Origin: an uncultured Flavobacteriaceae bacterium
GTDB lineage: Bacteria > Bacteroidota > Bacteroidia > Flavobacteriales > Flavobacteriaceae
DNA length: 64,000 nt
NCBI GenBank assembly: GCA_947494825.1
Contig: CANLWN010000003.1
Coordinates: 1-64,000 of the forward strand
Direction: 5' to 3'
Position numbers and translations under genes: made by a program. Of this stretch, positions 18,486 through 26,620 are shown one piece after another; positions within the stretch are counted from its first letter, which is position 1; each line of letters opens with the position of its first letter. The notes beneath the pieces are model-generated. The model was not told the DNA's origin. It did not search any database and worked only from the letters and a program-made list of their open reading frames with translations.

Positions 18486-18537
18486 ACCCCCCGCATGCTT
18501 TTTTCTATAATGAAAAGAATACAGGGGGTATTTTTTG
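18486..18537 (+). terminator. Terminator after the NTF2-like gene
   Basis: ACCCCC (18486-18491) pairs with GGGGGT (18524-18529), enclosing an inner TTTTTC/GAAAAG helix, and is followed by a run of six T. It lies between convergent genes. Confidence 0.65.
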
Positions 18538-18551
18538 TCCTTTTTGAGCCA

Positions 18552-19880
18552 TTAGAAATCCCGGTAGGGCGACTCCAAATACTGATTGGCCTCTTCCTCC
18601 GAAAAGCGTGCCGTACTGTTATCCCAGTGCAGGGTTTTGTTCGGGAAACGTCCGGCTATCACTCCTAAAAGAATAGTTTCGGTCAAACGGGAGGCATAGG
18701 AAAACGGTGCGGAACACTCCTCCCTGCCAAAGCACGCCTCCACAAACTGGTGGTAGTGTTTTTTTCCTTCGGTCGCATAATCTCTTTTCGGAGTTCCCAA
18801 ATTAAAAGATTCCACGTCCATTTCCTGGTATTTACCGTCCACGATCAGCTTAGGAAGTTTTAGGAAGTGGGGCAGGTACAGTCTGCCTTTTTCGCCCATA
18901 AACATAGCGCCCTGATCATGGAGCGCTTCACCGTCCGGCAATTTCAGGTCCTTATGGCTTTTTGGTGCACCAGGCCCGTCATACCACACCCATTTGAGGG
19001 TTTCCGCGGTATGTTTGGTCCCTGGGAATTCATAGGTAACAATGTTGTTCTCCGGATACCCAAATCCGGTGGGTTTTCTGCATTCATTTTTGATGGTACG
19101 GGGAACATCCAACTCCAAGGCGTTATAGGGGGTATCAAAAATATGAACGCCCATATCCCCAAGCGTACCACAGCCGTAATCCATTAATTTTCTCCAGTTT
19201 CCTGGATGGTAGACCCCTTCCTTATACGGACGTTCCGCAGAGGTGCCCAACCAAAGATTCCAATCCAAGTGTTCTGGTACGGGATCGCTACCTTCCGGCG
19301 CTTTTCCATCGTAACCCCAGTTTTTGGGCGACCAGGCCCGTACGGTATGTACTTTGCCAATAATCCCGGATTGTATCAAAAGCGTGGCCAGTTTATAATC
19401 GTAAAAGGAATGCACCTGGATACCCATTTGGGTCACCAGATTTTTCTCCTTGGCCAACTTGGTCATCGCCCTTGCTTCGGACACATGGTGTGTCAAAGGT
19501 TTCTGGCAATACACCGGTTTATCCATATTCATGGCCATTACGGATGCAGGCGCATGTGTATGGTCTGGTGTGGATACGATTACCGCATCAATGTCGTTGC
19601 CCATTTCATTCAGCATGGTTCTGTAATCGGCAAACACCTTGGCCGTAGGGTGCAACTTATGGGAAGCGGCCAAATTGTTGGCATCCACATCGCATAAGGC
19701 AACTACATCTACCAGTTTATGGGAAGAAATCGCCTCCAGATCCTCCACGCCCTGAAACCCCAAACCGATATGCGCCGTTCGCAGGCGGTTGTGGAAATTT
19801 GTTCTGGCCAACAAGGAAGGTGCCATCGCAATCCCCAAAGCGCCCAAGCTACTTTTTTTAATAAAATCCCTTTTGTTCAT
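18552..19880 (-). CDS. Gfo/Idh/MocA-family oxidoreductase, exported
   Basis: 442 residues from the ATG at 19880; a start 17 codons further up would hide the export signal. The N-terminus MNKRDFIKKSSLGALG is a Tat-type signal (KR in place of RR). The dinucleotide-binding site is HIGLGFQGVEDLEA, and the catalytic-loop motif is CQKPLT, where most of the superfamily has EKP. The Gln form occurs in the Bacteroidota exported subfamily. It is paired, 17 bp downstream, with a DUF1080 3-keto-glycoside hydrolase gene. In related systems such oxidoreductases oxidise C3 of sugars or glycosides with tightly bound NAD(P). The predicted role is periplasmic glycoside 3-oxidation. Confidence 0.9.
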   Translation of the reverse strand: MNKRDFIKKSSLGALGIAMAPSLLARTNFHNRLRTAHIGLGFQGVEDLEAISSHKLVDVVALCDVDANNLAASHKLHPTAKVFADYRTMLNEMGNDIDAVIVSTPDHTHAPASVMAMNMDKPVYCQKPLTHHVSEARAMTKLAKEKNLVTQMGIQVHSFYDYKLATLLIQSGIIGKVHTVRAWSPKNWGYDGKAPEGSDPVPEHLDWNLWLGTSAERPYKEGVYHPGNWRKLMDYGCGTLGDMGVHIFDTPYNALELDVPRTIKNECRKPTGFGYPENNIVTYEFPGTKHTAETLKWVWYDGPGAPKSHKDLKLPDGEALHDQGAMFMGEKGRLYLPHFLKLPKLIVDGKYQEMDVESFNLGTPKRDYATEGKKHYHQFVEACFGREECSAPFSYASRLTETILLGVIAGRFPNKTLHWDNSTARFSEEEANQYLESPYRDF

Positions 19881-19897
19881 TTTCTTGGTATTTTGAA

Positions 19898-20695
19898 TTA
19901 TAATTTTTTGATTTTGATGTTTTTGAACCATATGGGACTGGCATGGTCCTGCAATCCTATGAAGCCCGTTTTATACTTGCCATAATCTTCACTATTTTTC
20001 CATTTATCCGAATTCTTTCTTTCGTACCAGTCCTCGGACCAGGGTACAAAAGATAGGACTTTTTTGCCATTGAGCCAGTGTTCTACCTTTTCAGGAGTGA
20101 ACAGGATCTTGGAAGAGTTCCACTCTCCAATAGGGTTCAGTATTTTTCCGTTGGAATCCGAGGCATGCATCGCGTAGTCCGATCCCGTCTGCTGCAAGGG
20201 TTTTAATTCGCCCGGATTTTCGGTATAGCCCAAACTGGTGTTGTAGGCCGTAAGATCATGAATGCGTGCGTAATTGACATCATCGATCAGTTGATATTCC
20301 GGGGATACTTCCGGTGGGCTCTTATACCCTTCTTTGAGGTGATAAAAAATACCGCTGTTTCCGCCTTCGGGAAGTTTCCACTCCAAATACAACTCAAAAT
20401 TGTCGAACTCCTCGGCACCATAGATGATATCCTTTCCACCCTCGTAATCCTGCTCCAACCCCAATTCGGTGTCAAAGGTCAACGCACCGTCCTTGGCCAC
20501 CCAGCCGGGAGGTAGGGCATCCCCATTATAGGCTCGCCAGCCTTCTGTGCTTTTGCCATCGAACAGGACGATCCAGTCATCCGATTCCGTCACCGATTTT
20601 GTATCGGCCTCCGTTGCCGGGTCCGCTTTTTTGGGTTCTGTTTTACAGGCATACATGCTAACTGCAAGCGCTAAAAATAAAATCTTTCTGATCAT
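19898..20695 (-). CDS. DUF1080 lipoprotein, putative 3-keto-glycoside hydrolase
   Basis: 265 residues from the ATG at 20695, which gives a clean lipoprotein signal (MYAC lipobox near residue 16). The body is a DUF1080 concanavalin-like beta-sandwich: LFDGKSTEGWRAYNG, FELYLEWKLPEGGNSGIFYHL, EYQLIDD, and the closing GFIGLQDHASPIWFKNIKIKKL. Characterised members cleave 3-keto-disaccharides or 3-keto-glycosides. Being first in the operon with the Gfo/Idh/MocA enzyme supports the same route: oxidise C3, then eliminate the aglycone. It probably acts in the periplasm on the outer-membrane inner leaflet or at the surface. Confidence 0.9.
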   Translation of the reverse strand: MIRKILFLALAVSMYACKTEPKKADPATEADTKSVTESDDWIVLFDGKSTEGWRAYNGDALPPGWVAKDGALTFDTELGLEQDYEGGKDIIYGAEEFDNFELYLEWKLPEGGNSGIFYHLKEGYKSPPEVSPEYQLIDDVNYARIHDLTAYNTSLGYTENPGELKPLQQTGSDYAMHASDSNGKILNPIGEWNSSKILFTPEKVEHWLNGKKVLSFVPWSEDWYERKNSDKWKNSEDYGKYKTGFIGLQDHASPIWFKNIKIKKL

Positions 20696-21054
20696 TTGTA
20701 TCGGATTTATTGAGTAAACGTTAATGTATTGTTTCAAGCGGTGCCATGGTTCTATCATCCATACTGCCTTGCCTCATTTGATCTTTCCAATAGACCTTGC
20801 GTAAGGTCCTGCCCTCATTTTCACTCTAAACCTAGAACTAAATTTCGGGAATTTTTAAACAAAGAAAGAAGCAACCGCATAAAAAGTGGGGTACTAAATG
20901 GGGTAATGGAATAAAAAAACATTTTTAAGGCACGCAATGGGGTAGACCTGTGACCCCGTCTGCCCAAAAATAAACCCTATGCATTACCTTTACTATTTAA
21001 CCCAACCCAAGAAAAAGTTCAAGAGGCAAACCTTGTACGAACAATTGAACAAAA
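20696..21054. other. Divergent intergenic region (359 bp)
   Basis: It separates the minus-strand DUF1080 gene from the plus-strand Crp-like gene. It contains three TGGGGTA boxes (20887, 20899, 20938), the last forming a short inverted repeat with GACCCCG, and a TACCTTTA -7-like octamer at 20985-20992. No gene was seen. Confidence 0.6.
20985..20992 (+). promoter_or_regulatory. Candidate -7 element TACCTTTA
   Basis: One mismatch to TAnnTTTG, 62 bp upstream of the Crp-like gene. The TGGGGTA boxes lie 40-100 bp before it, a position suited to an activator or repressor. Confidence 0.3.
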
Positions 21055-21630
21055 ATGTCAAAACAGTTTTTTGAGCATATTAACCGGTTTATAACGATTA
21101 CCGAGGAGGATTTTAGGGAGATTCTTCCCTTCTTTGATCCACATACCTTAAACAAAAAGGAAATGGTTGTGGAAGCGGGCACCCTAAGCAATTCCAATCA
21201 TTTTGTTTTGGACGGATGTCTTCAAATGTTCTATTTAAACGATAGGGGAGCGGAACGAACGGTTCAATTCGCCATAGAAAATTGGTGGATGGCCGATTAT
21301 CTGGCGTACCACCATCGGACCGTAACTGATTTCGCCATTCAGGCTGTTGAGGACTCCCAAATACTATCGATTACCTATGATAAGCAAGTGCAATTGTTAT
21401 CTTTTTTTCCAGCCCTTGAAAAATATTTTAGGATCATTTACGAAATTTCGTACGGCGCTTCCCTAATGCGGATGAAATACATTTACGACCTTTCCAAAGA
21501 GGAAATGTACTTTCATTTTACCGAGCAGTTCCCTGAATTTGCCCAAAGGGTACCTCAATATTTGATTGCTTCCTTTTTGGGCCTTACGCCCGAATATGTT
21601 AGTGAAATTAGAGCTAAGAAACGTTCTTAA
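21055..21630 (+). CDS. Crp/Fnr-family transcriptional regulator
   Basis: 191 residues. A cyclic-nucleotide-binding-like beta-roll occupies about 20-115 (FVLDGCLQMFYLNDRGAERTVQFAIENWWMADY), followed by the dimer helix and a short helix-turn-helix (RVPQYLIASFLGLTPEYVSEIRAK, about 166-189). The phosphate-binding cassette for cAMP is not conserved, which is common in this Bacteroidota subgroup, so the signal is probably not cAMP. It likely controls the AhpD-like and DinB genes that follow on the same strand. DNA-binding, cytoplasmic. Confidence 0.9.
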   Translation: MSKQFFEHINRFITITEEDFREILPFFDPHTLNKKEMVVEAGTLSNSNHFVLDGCLQMFYLNDRGAERTVQFAIENWWMADYLAYHHRTVTDFAIQAVEDSQILSITYDKQVQLLSFFPALEKYFRIIYEISYGASLMRMKYIYDLSKEEMYFHFTEQFPEFAQRVPQYLIASFLGLTPEYVSEIRAKKRS

Positions 21631-21693
21631 ACCAGTTTAAGTTTTTTCTGCCTGTCCACCCATAGTTTTACGTCAACTTAAAAACGTACAAAA

Positions 21694-22134
21694 ATGGACA
21701 AGAGAATTCAAATTGATGCAGCAGAACCCTTGGCGTACAAAGCCATGTTTGCCTTGGAGGGTTATTTACAGCAGGGCCAATTGAGCAAGATGCATAAGGA
21801 TCTTATTAAAATTAGGGTCTCCCAAATAAACGGATGTGCCTTCTGTATTGACATGCATACCAAGGAGGCCCTGAAAAATGGCGAAGACCAACAACGTCTT
21901 TTTTTACTCGATGCATGGCGACACACCGATATGTTTACGGAAGAGGAAAAAACGCTGCTGCAAATTACGGAGGAAGTGACCTTGATACACCTTAACGGAT
22001 TGACCGTTGAAACCTATCAAAAGGCGATTGAACATTTTGATGCCAACTATTTTTCGCAGATCATCATGGCCATAACAACCATTAATGCTTGGAACAGGAT
22101 CGCCATTAGCACACATAAACCTATTGGCAACTGA
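21694..22134 (+). CDS. AhpD-like carboxymuconolactone decarboxylase family protein
   Basis: 146 residues with the AhpD core INGCAFCIDMHTKEA: Cys48-x2-Cys51 and His55, the thiol pair that acts in peroxide reduction in AhpD. All-helical fold. It lies 63 bp after a Crp-like regulator and before a DinB gene, a combination frequent in Bacteroidota and thought to respond to oxidative or electrophile stress. Enzymatic specificity (alkylhydroperoxidase or decarboxylase) is inferred; the CxxC favours the former. Confidence 0.92.
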   Translation: MDKRIQIDAAEPLAYKAMFALEGYLQQGQLSKMHKDLIKIRVSQINGCAFCIDMHTKEALKNGEDQQRLFLLDAWRHTDMFTEEEKTLLQITEEVTLIHLNGLTVETYQKAIEHFDANYFSQIIMAITTINAWNRIAISTHKPIGN

Positions 22135-22161
22135 CGTATCTTTATAAAAACAAGATTTCAA

Positions 22162-22626
22162 ATGACGGCATCCACAGCGTATAGACTCTGGAACCAGTAC
22201 GATCAGCTAGGGGATTTGATCCATGGACTGTCTGCTGCGTTCATCAAGAAAAGACATGAGACCGAAAAATGGTCGATCCATGAAAACATAGCACATTTGG
22301 GGCGCTATCATGAAGTTTTTTCGGATAGGGTGGACCGCATTTTGAAAAATACGGAATCCCATTTTGAACGGTACAGTGCAGAAGCAGACCCCCATTTTAT
22401 GAAATGGGCGGATCTGGATACCGCTGTAATTGTCCAAAGGACCAAATTGCTTAGAAATGACATGGCACAACACCTCACCTCACTAAAGGACGGTCAGGAA
22501 AGAAAGGTAGGGGTACATCCTAAATTTGGTGAATTGACCCTATTGGACTGGACGGAATTCTTCCTGCTGCACGAGGCGCACCATTTTTACACCATTTTTC
22601 GTTTGATCAAGGCCTATAGCACATAA
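22162..22626 (+). CDS. DinB-family protein
   Basis: 154-residue four-helix-bundle protein of the DinB/YfiT type. The metal site is supported by His in WSIHENIAHLGRYHEVF and by HEAHHFYTIFRLIK at the C-terminus. Such proteins are metal-dependent thiol transferases (bacillithiol or mycothiol S-transferases) or unknown. It lies 27 bp after the AhpD-like gene, in the same operon, consistent with thiol and electrophile defence. The substrate is not known. Confidence 0.88.
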   Translation: MTASTAYRLWNQYDQLGDLIHGLSAAFIKKRHETEKWSIHENIAHLGRYHEVFSDRVDRILKNTESHFERYSAEADPHFMKWADLDTAVIVQRTKLLRNDMAQHLTSLKDGQERKVGVHPKFGELTLLDWTEFFLLHEAHHFYTIFRLIKAYST

Positions 22627-22685
22627 TCATAGTCTTTGGAAGTGTTGTTTCTCCCTGTTGGGTATTCCTTTTTGGGCGGAAGTTC

Positions 22686-22904
22686 CTATTTACTGACGTA
22701 TTCCTTGGTTTTTCCGGCTTTTGTAAATACCAATACCAGTTTGCCTTTGCTGTTGTAATAATTTTTGATCAGCTTCCAGCCCGCATTTTCGGCGGATTGT
22801 ACCAAGCACTTGAGTACATCCCCATTATGCAGGTCCAATTTGGGTTCTTGTGCCATTAGGCCTAAGGAAAACAATAGCAGGACGGCCAGGTTTAGTTGTT
22901 TCAT
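22686..22904 (-). CDS. Small secreted protein, unknown
   Basis: 72 residues from the ATG at 22904, which begins a good signal peptide (LNLAVLLLFSLGLMAQ). The longer upstream open frame lacks one. The mature part of about 54 residues contains LHNGDVLKCLVQSAENAGWKLIKNYY and a short beta hairpin (GKLVLVFTKAGKTKEYVSK). I do not recognise the family. It is isolated, convergent with the DinB gene. Probably a periplasmic protein with one cysteine. Confidence 0.6.
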   Translation of the reverse strand: MKQLNLAVLLLFSLGLMAQEPKLDLHNGDVLKCLVQSAENAGWKLIKNYYNSKGKLVLVFTKAGKTKEYVSK

Positions 22905-23201
22905 ATCTTTGTTTTTGGTTTGGACTTTATACCCATACGGCGCTGTTGGCGTTCCATAAGGGCCATGTCTACTACAAAAAGAATAAAGGAAACGGCAATA
23001 AAAAAGTGGGATGTAACAGGCGGGCAACTAGGGCAACAAGTGGGAAAAGATAAAGGTATCTACTTACCTAATTTGATCTTGTGACGTATTTTTGGATAAC
23101 AATATAGGATAATCTTGGAAGTACCTAAAACTTCAAAAGTAAAATGGAGCGCTTGCCCCCGGCACTGAACTGGGACGGGCATCCAGGTATGCTTTTATCA
23201 T

Positions 23202-23233
23202 AAAAAAAGCCTTAACCGCATGGCCAAGGCTTT
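23202..23233 (-). terminator. Terminator of the sigma/GIN operon
   Basis: Read on the minus strand: AAAGCCTT, a 10-12 base loop, AAGGCTTT and further T residues. It lies 24 bp after the stop of the DUF2807 gene. Confidence 0.75.
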
Positions 23234-23256
23234 CGTATACGTTTTAAGTATTCCCC

Positions 23257-23976
23257 TTATCTTCTTATAATCTCGGAAGCATCGGACAATCTAAGCTCGC
23301 GGATTACCGCATCACCCTTGAAGCTCAAGGTACTGGCTCCGGAAGCCCTTATATCTATGGTATCCGTTACGGTTAGAAAGGCCTCACTTGCGCCTGACAG
23401 CTCGATCCTCAGCCGTGTTACTACCAAATCATCATCACGAAGGTCGCTACTGCCCGATAAATCGGCATCCAAATGGTCAGCGCTACCAAAAATATCGGCC
23501 TTGGAAGCCCCACTGGTGCGTAATCGTAGGCGTTCCGTATCTACCTCTCCCTCAAAACCGGATGCTCCCGAAAGCCTAAGGGCGATGTCGGGGGTCACCA
23601 ATGCATTTTCCAAGGTGATGTTGGAGGCTCCTGAAGCCTCAAAACGTTCAATGTTTTTGGTGGTGATATAAACGTTCAAGGTCACATTTCCCCGGAGGTT
23701 GGTGTTACGGTCCAATCTAACGATCAATAGATCTCCTTCCTTGCTGACACTAATTCTATCCTGAACATTCCTGTTGGCTTCCACCTCTATCCGTTCTTCC
23801 GTATCCGAAAAGGTCACAAAGGCATTAAACGCGTTTGACACGCGGAGGCCCGAATAATCCGTAAAACCAACCTCCCTGGTCGTGACCTCATCGGAGACTC
23901 GTACGGTCTCAAAATCGCACGAAAACAGCAAGCTGCATACCACGATTAGGCTTATATATGTTAATCTTGTTTTCAT
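23257..23976 (-). CDS. DUF2807 head-GIN-domain lipoprotein
   Basis: 239 residues. A lipobox (LLFSC, near residue 20) is followed by a DUF2807 right-handed beta-helix-like domain, seen as the repeated SGAS/SG.S turns (EASGASNITLENA, LSGASGFEGEV, TSGASKADIFG, LSGSSDLRDDDL, LSGASEAFLTV, ASGASTLSFKG). Head-GIN proteins are common outer-membrane-associated proteins of Bacteroidota with no proven role; adhesin-like or scaffold functions have been proposed. It is the last gene of the operon led by an ECF sigma factor. Confidence 0.9.
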   Translation of the reverse strand: MKTRLTYISLIVVCSLLFSCDFETVRVSDEVTTREVGFTDYSGLRVSNAFNAFVTFSDTEERIEVEANRNVQDRISVSKEGDLLIVRLDRNTNLRGNVTLNVYITTKNIERFEASGASNITLENALVTPDIALRLSGASGFEGEVDTERLRLRTSGASKADIFGSADHLDADLSGSSDLRDDDLVVTRLRIELSGASEAFLTVTDTIDIRASGASTLSFKGDAVIRELRLSDASEIIRR

Positions 23977-23983
23977 TTTGATT

Positions 23984-24196
23984 TCAACTGTTTGATTGTT
24001 GCAGTAAATTCTTCCGTAGTTCCATAACCGGTATCCATTGAAAATTTACCGGGAACCATTCCTCATCTTCCATACCCGTCTCCAGGGATATCACATTATT
24101 CTTCTTTAAGAAGACGGTATTCCCTTCTGAAAAAACGGCTTGTGTAGGTATTCCCCTAACTTCCAAATCCTTGTTGTCCTTGTTTTTATTTTCCAT
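23984..24196 (-). CDS. Small protein, unknown, in the sigma/GIN operon
   Basis: 70 residues, hydrophilic, with no signal peptide. It starts inside the last 11 bases of the upstream outer-membrane gene and ends 7 bp before the DUF2807 gene, a tight fit that supports it being real. It contains an acidic MEDEEWFPVNFQW segment. No family recognised. Confidence 0.5.
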   Translation of the reverse strand: MENKNKDNKDLEVRGIPTQAVFSEGNTVFLKKNNVISLETGMEDEEWFPVNFQWIPVMELRKNLLQQSNS

Positions 24197-24854
24197 TGTT
24201 TATATTCTTTTTATACCTATTTCTACCCATATTGAATATCCCCACCTTAATGCCGATACCTGCGGAAAAACCACTGATCCGGGTCAAAGGGCCCGGACTT
24301 AGGCCTATTCTACTGGCAAACCGATAGCGCACCCCAGCTTCCAACTGCAAAAAGCGGGAAACATTGAACAAGGCGTTCAGCCCTGGCTCTACCACAAAAA
24401 AGGCGTCGGACACGTCCGGGTCGCCATCAAAATCATCATCAAAGACCCTATCCCCATCTATATAGGCCACGCCTCCGGCGCCTATTAAAATGGGTACGGA
24501 AAGGTTTACTCTGGATTTGCTAAAAAAAATGGGTTCCAGATGTAGTCCGCCATAGCCCCCGGCGACATCCTCGTTGTTGGAAAAAACAAAATCCCTAAAA
24601 TTTTGTTGCGAATAAAATACGACACCGGCCCAGCCCACCTCAAATTGCTGATTGGCCACATAGGCCATTTTTATTCCTGCCAAATAAGTCTCCTTGCCAT
24701 CAACTTCACCTATATGGGTGGTTATCCCAAGGTAGACTCCGTGTACCACGTTCTTGCGGTCATTGAATTCCAGATAATCATCAGGTTCCTGGGCCCATGC
24801 CAGGAAGCTTGAACCAAAAATGAGAAGCAGGAACGTTAGTATTTGCTGTTTCAT
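24186..24854 (-). CDS. Outer-membrane beta-barrel protein, unknown
   Basis: 222 residues with a signal peptide (about 1-21, ending AWAQ). Strands alternate throughout (VHGVYLGITTHIG, YLAGIKMAYVANQQFEVGWAGVVF, VGLGAGVRYRF-like stretches), as in small outer-membrane barrels. The loop DGDRVFDDDFDGDPD is strongly acidic and may bind cations. It sits inside the sigma/anti-sigma operon, between the DUF4097 protein and the head-GIN protein, and is probably an OM component of that surface system. Family not named with confidence. Confidence 0.7.
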   Translation of the reverse strand: MKQQILTFLLLIFGSSFLAWAQEPDDYLEFNDRKNVVHGVYLGITTHIGEVDGKETYLAGIKMAYVANQQFEVGWAGVVFYSQQNFRDFVFSNNEDVAGGYGGLHLEPIFFSKSRVNLSVPILIGAGGVAYIDGDRVFDDDFDGDPDVSDAFFVVEPGLNALFNVSRFLQLEAGVRYRFASRIGLSPGPLTRISGFSAGIGIKVGIFNMGRNRYKKNINNGK

Positions 24855-24999
24855 GTGTAGTGTGTTTTTTTGATTGATACTCTAATAGACAAGCTACCTC
24901 CCAAAAAGTTGCATGTCCCTGAAGTTTTTTTTGATATTTTTTCGAAGGGCCCATCTTCATTGGATTATCCCAGTTTATGTACATTAAAAATCAGCGGGG

Positions 25000-26097
25000 T
25001 CAGTTCTCATTGAGCAGTACCACGCCCTTTTTCCCGTTTATGGAAATCTGCCCTGTTGGATTACTCCCATAGGTGGCCTGGATCTTCCGTATCCTTTTGC
25101 CCTTATCCAATACCTTGCTGTCCACATTTTCAAAAGATTTTGGAATCCGCACCAGTCCTTGCTCCAAGGTGGCATCGAACCGAAAAGCAAAATCGGAGAT
25201 AAAGAGATTTATTTCGGACGATTCCTGTTTCAAATCTATAATTGTCTCTGGGCCGTGGATATGGGCTACTTTAAAATCGGTCACCTTCAATGTTAACCTG
25301 GCGTAGGCATCAATGGCCTCCAGGTCTATGGTGCTGAAGCGAATATCGCCCCTGATCCTTTCTACTTCCTCTATGCGGATATCGTCCTTACTGGAATACA
25401 CTTCCAAGAGCGCAGCCTTCCCCATAACCACATTGCTACCACTGCTATTGAGTCGTAAATCTTTGGAGGCATCCATATGTACACCGCCATTTTTTACGCG
25501 GATATTCCCATAGTTGATAGCCCTTGCCCGAAGTTTTCCATACTTCAATGCGACATCTGCATTGTTCAGGTCTTCATTGATCCAAATATCCCCATGCTGC
25601 AGATCAACATTTAATTTTCCCTTCCAATCCTCTATGACCACATCGCCAAATTTGTTGGTAATGTCCATCTCGGCATGTATCGGTAGGTACACGATATAAT
25701 CTATCTGTATGTTGCTTTTATCAAAATCAAAGGGGTTGGCCTTATTAAAATAGCGCGAAAAGATACTGCTGCTGCGCTCTGCGATTTCCAGGCCGATGCC
25801 TACAAAATCCTCTGACTTCTCAAAAATGGGATTGATGCGATCCAATAATTTTTGGGCATTTTCCAATTTCCTGTGATTGGCAGAAATATTAACGGTGACC
25901 GCCACCGAATTTTTCTCCCAGCCCGTTACCGTGATATCGCCGTAGCTGTTGTCCAGTTGTAACTCCCCACTGTTGGTAAGCGTGTAGGTGCGCTCAATTT
26001 TTTTGGACACTTTTTCTTGAGCAAAAAGTGTATGGCAACATGCCAGCGCAATCGCCAGCAGCAGCGACTTGCTATAAAATGTATACATCCTCATCAT
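25000..26097 (-). CDS. DUF4097-type beta-helix surface protein
   Basis: 365 residues (alternative starts at 26094 and 26088). A signal peptide ends near LFAQ. The mature part is rich in short beta turns of the form NxYGDITVTGW, NKFGDVVIEDW, LQHGDIWINED, LKYGKLRARAINYGNIRVKNGGVHMD, typical of DUF4097/adhesin-like beta-helical proteins related to head-GIN. It overlaps the anti-sigma gene by 26 bp, so translation is coupled. The predicted location is periplasm or outer membrane. It may be the structure whose state the sigma/anti-sigma pair monitors; that is inference. Confidence 0.8.
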   Translation of the reverse strand: MMRMYTFYSKSLLLAIALACCHTLFAQEKVSKKIERTYTLTNSGELQLDNSYGDITVTGWEKNSVAVTVNISANHRKLENAQKLLDRINPIFEKSEDFVGIGLEIAERSSSIFSRYFNKANPFDFDKSNIQIDYIVYLPIHAEMDITNKFGDVVIEDWKGKLNVDLQHGDIWINEDLNNADVALKYGKLRARAINYGNIRVKNGGVHMDASKDLRLNSSGSNVVMGKAALLEVYSSKDDIRIEEVERIRGDIRFSTIDLEAIDAYARLTLKVTDFKVAHIHGPETIIDLKQESSEINLFISDFAFRFDATLEQGLVRIPKSFENVDSKVLDKGKRIRKIQATYGSNPTGQISINGKKGVVLLNEN

Positions 26098-26620
26098 TCG
26101 GTTTTTTTGACTCGTTAATTTGCCTCAACAGATTTTCTATCAATTCTATGCGCTTCTTGTAATTGCTTACAATGGCCTCCAGAATCCGTTCATTATCCAG
26201 GTTTTTTTGCATTTCTATCCTCAAGGTCTCGTACTCAGCGTCTAGCTCGTCCATAAACTCTAGAAACTCCGCTTTCTCCTCCTGGGACAATTTTGGATGG
26301 TCCTGTACCAATTTTACCTGATACGAGACCAAGTTCCGGTAGTAACTATCTATATCCTGCAATTCCTTGTTCACCACCGTGGTTGTGCCCTCAAAGTTCC
26401 CCCAAGAACCCATGGCCAGGCCAATGACCGTAAAAAGTCCGAGCACGATAAAGATCCCAGCGGCTACCCGCCATTTGGCGGACCTCCAAAGTGGTATCGT
26501 TTTGGGTTTTGGCGCGTCTAAGCGGGAGGCGATATCGGCCCAAATTTTTGTCCTATCGGGCCTGTGCTGATCAAATGCCGATTGGTTATCCCGTATGTGT
26601 TTTTCAAATTCGTCCATCAT
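26072..26620 (-). CDS. Putative anti-sigma factor
   Basis: 182 residues. It has a cytoplasmic N-terminus of about 45 residues (MDEFEKHIRDNQSAFDQHRPD...IWADIASRLD), one membrane segment (WRVAAGIFIVLGLFTVIGLAMG, about 49-70) and a periplasmic coiled-coil-like helical domain (about 85-170, rich in Glu, Lys and Leu). This is the topology of an ECF anti-sigma factor, although no zinc-finger HxxxCxxC is present. The start overlaps the sigma stop as ATGA. The inferred role is to hold the adjacent sigma factor inactive until an envelope cue arrives. Confidence 0.75.
   Translation of the reverse strand: MMDEFEKHIRDNQSAFDQHRPDRTKIWADIASRLDAPKPKTIPLWRSAKWRVAAGIFIVLGLFTVIGLAMGSWGNFEGTTTVVNKELQDIDSYYRNLVSYQVKLVQDHPKLSQEEKAEFLEFMDELDAEYETLRIEMQKNLDNERILEAIVSNYKKRIELIENLLRQINESKKPNDEDVYIL

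Noticed and set aside
23984-24196. Dismissal of the 70-residue protein as noise
   Set aside because: Kept as low confidence because it fits exactly between two operon genes; no family supports it.
24781-24984. 67-codon minus-strand frame before the outer-membrane gene
   Set aside because: It runs into the signal peptide region of the supported gene at 24186-24854 in another frame and has no leader features.
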